From positions 3,917 through 67,916 of the forward strand of contig NZ_LMMA01000008.1 of assembly GCF_001422725.1 (NCBI RefSeq): DNA of 64,000 bases, read 5' to 3'. This document shows positions 10,401-17,000 of the stretch, in pieces; the stretch's first letter is position 1; the number at the start of each line of letters is the position of its first letter. Position numbers and translations under genes: made by a program. The notes beneath the pieces are model-generated. The model was given only the letters and a program-made list of their open reading frames with translations. It was not told the origin of the DNA and searched no databases. The stretch is from Flavobacterium sp. Leaf82. Its GTDB lineage: Bacteria; Bacteroidota; Bacteroidia; Flavobacteriales; Flavobacteriaceae.

Positions 10401-11756
10401 AGTAACATCAAATTGAGATGTCTGTTTGTCAATTTTTTCGAATTCAATAGAAAGTTCCGCTACATTTTTAGTTTCCGTTTTGATGTGATTTTGGTTTTGA
10501 AAAACAACTAAAACATCAAACAATAAAGATCTTGAAAGATCATAATTTAAATTAAGATTATTAATCAATTCATCAAAAGGATAAATTTGATGTTGATAAG
10601 CTGATAAAAACGAATCAGTTTCTTTTTTAATTATAGTCGAAAATGTGTTTCTATCTTCAAAAACAGTTCTTAAGGGAAGCGTGTTAATAAATAATCCTAA
10701 TTGATTTTCTAAGTCAGGATGCTCTCTTCCTGCTACGGGAGTACCAACAACAATATCATTTTGATTAGAATATCTGTACAATAATGATTTAACACCGGCT
10801 TCTAAAACTGTAAATACCGATGTATGATATTTTAAAGAAAAATTTCTAATTTTATCAAAAAATTCTAACGAAAATTCTTTTTGAAGGCATTTACCATTGT
10901 AGGTTTTAATTTCAGGTCTTCTTTTAAAGGATGGGAGTTCTAACACAGGTGGTATGGTAGTAAATTGACCTAACCAAAAATCCTGTGCTTTTTTATATTT
11001 GCTACCATATTTTTCTTCCTGAAGCCATACTGCATAATCTTTATATTGAAAAGGTATTAATCTATTTGAAAATGAATTATTTAGTATATCAAAATAAATA
11101 GTAAATACCTCTGATGCCATTAAATTTGTCGACCATCCGTCGCTAATTATATGATGCATAGAAATATAAAACAAATGAACCTCTTCTTCTGTTTGAATTA
11201 AAGATATTCTAAACAACGAAGGTTTTTCCAGATTAAAAGTATAAACATGCTGCTTGTCTATATAATCTTGAATTTTTTGTTGCTTATTATCATCCAGAGA
11301 ATAATCTAGGAACGAAAAATCTAATTTCGACTCTTCAGAAGAAACTACAAATTGCTTAACCGATTCTGTAAGCTGATCAAACATAAAGTAAGTCCGTAAT
11401 ATTTCATAACGATTTACCAAAATTTGAAATGCCTGCATTAAAGCATCAATTTCAAGAGGTCCGGAAATTTTGGCCGAAAAAGAAATATTATAAGCCGAAG
11501 ACACATTATCCAACTGACTCAGCATCCACATTCTGTATTGTGATGAAGTAACAGGATAACCTTCCTCTGATTTATTGACAGGAATAATAAATCTGTTTCC
11601 TGACAAGTAATCTAACAAATCTTTTTTCTTTTCTTTTATTGATTGTATAAGATCCTGAGTTGGCAAGTTTTCATTTTCATACTTCAATGATAAATCACTG
11701 CCTTTAATGGATATCTCGATACCATGATTTAATAATTCTTCTATAAATTCTTTCAT
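4428..11756 (-). CDS. NRPS-4: TubC-C-A-T-C-A-T-TE with cysteine thioesterase
   Basis: 2442 residues. Order: TubC-type docking domain 1-52; C1 about 62-500 (HHIISDG from H201); A1 about 530-1010 (TSGTTG from T669, YGPTET at 803); T1 with GGDS, Ser1051; C2 about 1125-1560 (HHSILDG from H1267), its YPMSPIETGM start resembling C domains that accept a D-configured donor; A2 about 1580-2070 (TSGSTG from T1747, YGITET); T2 Ser2146; thioesterase about 2195-2440. The thioesterase elbow is GHCKG with Cys2278 (TGT codon), not the usual Ser. No epimerisation domain. Pocket residues read by eye: A1 D-A-E-H-V-G-E-V-T, A2 D-I-W-E-I-N-T-D-D. The acidic lining of A2 would suit a diamine side chain such as diaminopropionate (inference). 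It is the releasing synthetase of the cluster, coupled to the sulfotransferase. Confidence 0.93.
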   Translation of the reverse strand: MKEFIEELLNHGIEISIKGSDLSLKYENENLPTQDLIQSIKEKKKDLLDYLSGNRFIIPVNKSEEGYPVTSSQYRMWMLSQLDNVSSAYNISFSAKISGPLEIDALMQAFQILVNRYEILRTYFMFDQLTESVKQFVVSSEESKLDFSFLDYSLDDNKQQKIQDYIDKQHVYTFNLEKPSLFRISLIQTEEEVHLFYISMHHIISDGWSTNLMASEVFTIYFDILNNSFSNRLIPFQYKDYAVWLQEEKYGSKYKKAQDFWLGQFTTIPPVLELPSFKRRPEIKTYNGKCLQKEFSLEFFDKIRNFSLKYHTSVFTVLEAGVKSLLYRYSNQNDIVVGTPVAGREHPDLENQLGLFINTLPLRTVFEDRNTFSTIIKKETDSFLSAYQHQIYPFDELINNLNLNYDLSRSLLFDVLVVFQNQNHIKTETKNVAELSIEFEKIDKQTSQFDVTFSFKEEAEKLALTIEYNTDIYDEFLITRMFNHFESLVSLAIENENTAIEDLVFITEKEKIQLLSDFNNTKIETEKGKGKTIINLFEEQAAKTPDNVAVIFENTQLTYKAINELTNQLGHHLRSAYKIQSDDLIAIKLDRSEKVLIAILAVLKSGAAYVPIDPEYPKERIAYIQDDLKARIIIDESFLEGFTNTKENYPNTNLIQINAPESLAYIIYTSGTTGQPKGVMIENKSVVNLVLAQTEEFKFRENESVLLFSNYTFDASVEQIFLTLLNGATLHITSKSIIGDHNTLKNYLQENKITHFHAVPSILEQLDFDDNFSLKRLVSGGDICTQTLANKFKNQKFSFYNEYGPTETTVTSIELLYSEGKISIGRPIANTEVYILDQNLQLASIGSIGKLYISGTGLSRGYLNKPGLTAEKFVVNPFIENSKMYDTGDLARWLPDGTIEFLGRKDFQVKVRGYRIELGEIETHFAQFNSGIKNVIATAKDVEGNKILIAYYTTDKTEAIEKDSIRKYLLTKLPEYMVPAFFVELEHIPLNSNGKVDYNALPDVIEKDLIRTEFLLPRNDTEQKLADIWQEVLVIDKISITDNFFIIGGDSIRVLKVVNRINKHWNIMISVSDVYNNYTIEKLSALLNIARSDDYNFAGDERRNMVLDKFTKLKDEILLSDKLFEKENIEDIYPMSPIETGMVYTSLRYPDLTGVHHQSLYRREFDNFKIEVFKKALSLLITKHNVLRTEYNVKDFGSEVRIIRKQIPATISYEDISSFDKKQQTVYLEKYLSIELEIPFDLYAAPLWRMAIFKENENCYSFIWQFHHSILDGWSNASFITELNNTYSELNKNPNYIPSPLKSDYKDYIIQNDIVQNDITVQEFWRKELLDYTRLDIFDELGENIYEELTNTLEKNYQDRLRVLSTESGISIKAISLGVFSYLLWLLNYDNEVVLGLVGSNRPVADDSEQLLGCFLTATPFKINTPSSEDAKIIDFIRAVQDKMTLLKGPDQMSLPDISALVAGKESKNTTLLFNAAFNFIDFHILEDIEIDDFQDKEELENIEKGAAKAFSNSYLDIDINTGNQDFKVSLRLTRSLKGDISLAKLSSIYFSILKSFIDFPHIAMKEIKYMDLEELNVLDSFNDVKPYFDLNRDIVSLFREKVKKQEDKIAVKDSKRQLTYKELDLSSNRLSNYIMNKFVPAPDNLYGVMMDRSVTMCETILGVWKSGTAYVPIDKNYPMERILQIITNSNLKALFIDSDIDDTIADELSKIIPVINADIIIKNKDIYNEYCPVSISLSSLAYVIYTSGSTGVPKGAMLEHWGMLNHIGSKIVEMGMDENSIVAQNAPHTFDISVWQMFSALVTGGTTVIYDYNTILDIPKFCNAIQEDKIKVLELVPSYFSEMLYYLDKYSDILPLEDLDILILNAETLFPSVVNQWIKLYPNIPIVNTYGITETSDDLSHFIIKESITSETTPVGKRPIQNLEIHVVDPFLKRVPIGVTGEIIIAGQGVGRGYLNDKERTNKVFLQGPIEGLTQKKRIYRTGDLGRYSHDGTLEFLGRKDYQIKVGGHRVELLEIETKLNLIPEIKEAIVLDLKNEKKETFLAAFYTVKNKITEQELKKVLKKLLPVYMVPSVFIELEKFSLSSNGKINRNELRNWKIQTSEKKETTTKNYSPLELELLEEWKEVLGRDDIDVDDDFFDLGGDSFKAIRLVSKSKYGFSIIDFYNNTTIKTMADFIKMNKVVSDGSILIHLLKAKNEQAVSVIGVPNSGGEPINFKDLGIELGKKETEFNFYCVDLPRIDPKENETMDVAIDNLSEILYAEIKRKVKGPLILFGHCKGSVLIMKTIELLQKEDAVDLRAICISSFFPTEKVITFGNQSDEEIVKFLTRINGNIPENDSDRKTFYRNFRYDSDFAYSGLNYYLHAVRKSNFTKFGVPFYFLTGTKDPVTKGYKRKYKRWREYAQTVELIEIKGAGHFLLRDSSIELAEIFESINNKCIKDE

Positions 11757-11825
11757 TTATTAATTTACTTACTTTAAATTAAAATCTTTTTTCAGCCTTT
11801 TTTATAAAATTAAATACCTGTAATT

Positions 11826-12740
11826 TTACTTGTAAATATTGTTTACATATACACCACCACCATCCGGAGATATAAAAACGATATTTTTATTGCTAAGTTT
11901 TTCAGGATACTGCTCATTATATTTAATAACTGCCTGATAACATGCACCAGAAGATCCTCCCAAGAAAAAACCTTTTGCTAAAAGAGACTGACAGCCTTCA
12001 ATAATTTCCTTTTCATCTAATATTATGAAGTCATCTATATCACCGAGCTCTAGAAAATCTGATTCTTTACTGGCTCCAATTCCGGGAATATTCCTGCTGC
12101 ATTTTTCAGTAGAAAAAATCATAGAGCCACGTATATCAACAGCAATAATTTTAATATTCTTATTTATTGCTTTAATGATGGTTGAAACCCCTTTAATTGT
12201 TCCTGTTGTACTAACAGCTACAAAAATGTAATCGACATCCTTAACGCTTTCAATGATCTCATTTGTAAGTTCTGAATATGCCAGATAATTATTAACATTA
12301 GCATATTGATTTGTCCAGAAATAATTTTCATTCTGGCTTACTAAACTTTTTACAATTTTAATCCTGTTAAGCAGGTATCCCCCAGTTTCGTCTTTCTCAG
12401 TAATTTGAATTACATCGTGGCATAATGATTTAAGTTTTTCATACATAATCGTATTAATATTTAAATCTACTACCGCAATAAATTTAATTCCGAGATACTT
12501 GCAATGAAGAGCTGCAGAATAGGCAAAATTTCCTGAACTGGATTCTATAATTACAGTATCTGAATTAATTTTATTTTCAAGAATTCCTTTTTCTAAAATA
12601 TGATTCACTGCTCTATCTTTTACACTTCCGGATAGATTATACTGCTCCAGTTTTATGTATAAATTAAATTCATCTTTCTCTAATTTAATAATAGGTGTAT
12701 TACCAATTAAAGTTTTCAATTGTAAATTTTTTGTAATCAC
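11826..12740 (-). CDS. SbnA-like PLP enzyme (2,3-diaminopropionate pathway)
   Basis: 304 residues, fold type II PLP enzyme of the cysteine synthase family. PLP lysine K41 lies in SGSVKDR and the ESSSGN loop is at 66-71. Residues typical of SbnA rather than CysK are DETGGYL, NQYAN, GSMIF and PGIGAS. SbnA joins O-phosphoserine and glutamate; a second enzyme (SbnB, an ornithine cyclodeaminase homologue) then releases L-2,3-diaminopropionate. No SbnB homologue lies in the window. The start is a GTG at 12740; no ATG fits. It sits directly upstream of NRPS-4 (70-base gap), which suggests that it supplies that synthetase's last residue. Confidence 0.8.
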   Translation of the reverse strand: MITKNLQLKTLIGNTPIIKLEKDEFNLYIKLEQYNLSGSVKDRAVNHILEKGILENKINSDTVIIESSSGNFAYSAALHCKYLGIKFIAVVDLNINTIMYEKLKSLCHDVIQITEKDETGGYLLNRIKIVKSLVSQNENYFWTNQYANVNNYLAYSELTNEIIESVKDVDYIFVAVSTTGTIKGVSTIIKAINKNIKIIAVDIRGSMIFSTEKCSRNIPGIGASKESDFLELGDIDDFIILDEKEIIEGCQSLLAKGFFLGGSSGACYQAVIKYNEQYPEKLSNKNIVFISPDGGGVYVNNIYK

Positions 12741-12759
12741 TTTTTTAATATGTATAAAA

Positions 12760-13998
12760 TTATTTAGTCGTAATTTGTAAAGGAACTTCGTTATTTTTAG
12801 TTTCTTTCTCTGATATAAAATAAAACCAATATCCTGATATCAATGATGTTATAATTGAAGTAATAACCAGTGTGGTAAAGAATATTTCATTAATAATTCC
12901 TGCATCAAATGCAATCGTTGCCAACACTATACCGGGACCGCCCCTGGTATTCATTGCAATCGAAAAATTCATTGAGGTTTTTATATTGAACTTCAGGAAG
13001 GTCGAACAAACGTAGATACAGAAAATTTTAATGAATGAACTCATCGCTAAAAATCCAAGAAAATAGTAGAGATCAAAATTGTGTATCAGGTTAAGTTTGT
13101 AACCTACAATTCCAAAATAAAGTGGTATAAATGAGTTTAATGCAATTTTTTTTAAATGCTTTTTGAATGTCGTAAGTTTAGCTCCAAATAGATTATTTAC
13201 AATTACTCCTGCCAAAAAAGCCGATAAAATTTTATTGGTATTAAAAAGATAAACAATAACCCCAATTATATAAAAACTTTGTATCAGGATTAAAAACAAC
13301 AAATTCTTATTTACCACAGTCTTTCTATTTTTTAATAGTACAGATAATCGTGGCAAAACAAATAATATCCCAAATAATAATAACGGTGTTACTATTACTA
13401 CCTGAATAATATTCGAATATAGAGAAGACAATCTATTTGTTAACGTTGCCAGCATAATCCATAAAATCATATCCTGAATTGTAGCTGTAGTGATAACTGT
13501 TGTCGAAAATCTGGTATGCAACAAGTTAAGATCTAAAAAAATTCGTGATATAACCGGTATCGACGTTACGGATACAGCAATTGCAAAAACAAGTTTTAGT
13601 GAAAAAAGATCTCCCTTTACACCTATAATTTGTTGAAATCCATAAAAATTTATAGCAAAGAAACCCAAAACAAAAGCTACTAAAGTACCTGCAAGTAAAT
13701 AAGAAACTATAGCTCTCTCTTTACTTTTATAGGTTGTTTTTGTTTCCATTCCTGAAATAAACATTAATATGATTAATCCCAAATTATAAACAACATCAAG
13801 AGCCGGTTTTTGATTAGCTTTTAGCATGAAATGATTTTCGAAAATTTCCGGAAAAAAGATTGCTAATACAGTTGGCCCTAATAATAGCCCACCTAATATC
13901 TCACCTATAACTTGAGGAAATTTTATTAATCGTGATACTTCACGCATTAGCAATGAAGAAGCAAGTATTGAAAATAGTATAATTGTCAGTGAAAGCAT
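12760..13998 (-). CDS. Kef/CPA2-type cation:proton antiporter
   Basis: 412 residues with about 11-12 hydrophobic helices. The N-terminal IKFPQVIGEILGGLLLGP segment is typical of monovalent cation:proton antiporter-2 proteins. No C-terminal TrkA-N domain is present. It is embedded in the NRPS operon between NRPS-3 (60-base gap) and the SbnA-like gene (19-base gap). Its role there is unknown: export energetics, ion homeostasis or self-protection are all possible. The family call is firm, the cluster role is not. Confidence 0.85.
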   Translation of the reverse strand: MLSLTIILFSILASSLLMREVSRLIKFPQVIGEILGGLLLGPTVLAIFFPEIFENHFMLKANQKPALDVVYNLGLIILMFISGMETKTTYKSKERAIVSYLLAGTLVAFVLGFFAINFYGFQQIIGVKGDLFSLKLVFAIAVSVTSIPVISRIFLDLNLLHTRFSTTVITTATIQDMILWIMLATLTNRLSSLYSNIIQVVIVTPLLLFGILFVLPRLSVLLKNRKTVVNKNLLFLILIQSFYIIGVIVYLFNTNKILSAFLAGVIVNNLFGAKLTTFKKHLKKIALNSFIPLYFGIVGYKLNLIHNFDLYYFLGFLAMSSFIKIFCIYVCSTFLKFNIKTSMNFSIAMNTRGGPGIVLATIAFDAGIINEIFFTTLVITSIITSLISGYWFYFISEKETKNNEVPLQITTK

Positions 13999-14058
13999 TT
14001 GATTATATATTTATTGTTTATAATGATTACTACCCGGAAATTAAATCTTGAACAGCCA

Positions 14059-17000
14059 TCAGATTATAATTTCATTTTTATTACTTGTTTTTTGTTCATT
14101 TTGTATTAATTGAGATAATTTATTTATAGAACTGTTTTTAAAGAAATCCAATATATTGATCTCAATATCATAGTTATAGTATAGTCTAGATAAGATCTGG
14201 GTTGACAATAATGAATTACCTCCCATTTCAGAAAAATCACTTTCTGTATCAATAAATTTATCTCCCAGAATATTGATATACATTTGAGTTAGGATATCTG
14301 CCCATTCCATATTTTTATTGTCATACTGCGATATAATATGCTCTTTGCAGAAATAAGAAAGATTGGAAACTTGTAATGCTCTATACACGTTTGAATGGAG
14401 CATTTTGGACTTATCATATTCTAAAATATCGATCCATTCTAAATCTTCAAGATCTGCTATTTTTTGAGAATCACTAACAACATTTGAAAAATGTTCGTTT
14501 ACAGTAAAATCCAGAGTTATAGATAAATCATTATTTGATGCTTTTTTTAAATCGATACTATGATTCGTATCATTTACCAGCTTGTAATCTCCCAAATCTT
14601 TGTATCCCAGCAGCACAAAATTTTCCTTAGCTTTTGATAGATTATTTGTTAAAATTTCTATACTCCTATAAGTATTTTTTACTGCCGAAAAATCAAAATC
14701 AACATCTTCTAATAACTCAATTATACCAATATTTTGAACATATAGAAATATTACTTTTTTATTATTAAATAAAATAGCAGCTCGCGAAGATCTGATAACA
14801 TCATAAGCAATATTGTTGTTGGTAAAAAATTGTAATGTTTTATCAATATTTTTTATTCTGTAACAAATATGATAAGGCAAACCACTAACCGTTTTAATTC
14901 CTTCAATAATGTCAGTATCATAACCTTGTACAAGTTCGATATCATTATAATTTTCATGTTTCCCTATTGTTAAATAACAATTTTGTAAAGGATCAAAAAC
15001 TACTTCATTAAAAGTAAATCCCATAGAAGCATAATTTACTTTCGATTCTTCTATATTTTTTACTGCAACTCCTGTGTGATCAAAATAAAAATCGATAATA
15101 TCTTTTTTAGGAATATCTTCTTCAAGATACACTGTGATATCGTTGTTTAGTTTTGTTTTTTCAAGACTTAATTCATAAATGTTTATATTATCTTTTTCGT
15201 AAAATGTTACATCTGCTCTTTTTGCCAAAAATTCCTGGAAATAATCATTCTTAAGCGTTTTTTCAAAATTTAAGATTACCCCTCTTTTGGTGCTTTTTTT
15301 AGCAACATTTTTGATGCATTCCAGTATGCAATTTTCAATTTCTTTCCCTAATATTCTGCAGCTTAAATTGAAACTTTCAACGATTAAATTATCATTAGTT
15401 TCATCAAAAATGACGATGCCTGTTAAACCATAATCCCCAAATCTGTCACTTACATGAATAACATAACAGTAGTTTTGGGCAATTTTATTAGAAACATCAC
15501 TATTATTTTTGGCAACTTTATTTAGAACAAATTGATTCGTTCTGATTAAAAGCTGATATACTCGCTCTGTTTCTTCTTTTTTTGCCAATCTAAAGATTAC
15601 CTTTAAATTAAGACCTTTAATAAATTCTTTTTTACTTGTATTAGCCGAAAATATTTTTCTCTCATGTTCTTTTTTATAAAGAATTGTTCTTTGTCTGTCT
15701 TCCTCCGATATCTGAATTTTATCAAATGCTATAACTCTGGCTAAAAACTGGCCAAACAAAACTTCTTTCTCCGGCAATAAAAGTGTTAAAACTTCCGGAT
15801 TTTCAACCATCATTTGCTGACACTCCCAAGGGTTATCATCAATAAATATAAAACTGTTGACATTTAAATTTAATTCTTCTGCTATCTCAATTATATTTTC
15901 GGATTTACTGTTCCAATTAATTCTTGAAGTCAGAATATGTTCCCTTTTTAGAATCATATTCGGGTGATTATCAAGAACATTAAAAACGTCTTCTTCATTA
16001 TTTTTACTAATAAGTACAACAAGAAATCCTTCTTTATATTTTTGCAGCACAAACTCCTGTAGATGTTTGTAGCCTCCTTCAATAATAATCTCATTAAGAG
16101 TAGATTCTCCACAAATTCCTTTCCATAGCGTATTATCACAATCCAGGGCTATCACCTTTAAAGGATTTGTATTTCTAAGTGTCAAAGCAGTACGCACAAC
16201 CTGAAGAGATATGATATGAAAAAATTCGTCTGTAAAGGGTATATGTGCCAAATCATTTTTATAATCATCAAAAAGACTGATGTTTGGATATACATTTTTT
16301 GTATTACGAAAATCTAGTACAAAACTATTTGGTATTCTTTTTATTTCATTAATTGTCGACTCATTGTATTTTTCTATAATTGAATGAGATTTTTTATTTT
16401 CATCAGCAGGAAAAATACCTATAAGCTTAACAAGGTTTTCAGGTAGTTCTTTTAATTTGGTTAAAAAGATATTTTGAATATAAATGATATTTTCTTCGTC
16501 ATAACTTTCATTTTTATTCCAATAATCTTCATATCTGTTAAAAACAATTAAATAGTCTAACTGATCTGAATTTAATGTTTCTTGTGATAGTTCGTTTATT
16601 ATTTGATTATAAGCCCCAAAAGAAACTGTACTTTTAATATTAAAAGTTTCAAAAGTTTTTATAAACTGATCCTTAATCTGTTCGCTTGTAAAAGAGGAAA
16701 TTATTTTTGCCTTTATTTTATCATTCGAAACAACTGGCAATGAAGTTAAAATATCAATAGATTTTCTTGGCTCTATTTTTCTTTCACGAGTTAATCGATT
16801 TTTAGCGTCCGCCATTGTAAGTCCGAAATCATCTGATACATGATTCAGTAAAAACATTAAATTTTGTGATAAAGTCTCGATTGTAGCAGCCTTAAATAAA
16901 TCAGTATTATACTCAATAGTTACAAAAGCTTTGTCGTTTGCAAAATTAATATCGAACTTAATGTCTAGTTTTGATTGGTAATCATTAGTTAAAGAAACAT

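Noticed and set aside
4428..11756. Epimerisation or dual C/E domain in NRPS-4
   Set aside because: The second C domain lacks the extra HHxxxxGD motif of dual C/E domains, and no separate E domain follows either carrier.
11826..12740. Staphyloferrin-B-type siderophore cluster suggested by the SbnA homologue
   Set aside because: No IucA/IucC-type synthetases, SbnB or siderophore receptor is present; NRPSs with a Cys-TE and a sulfotransferase fit better with a peptide product.
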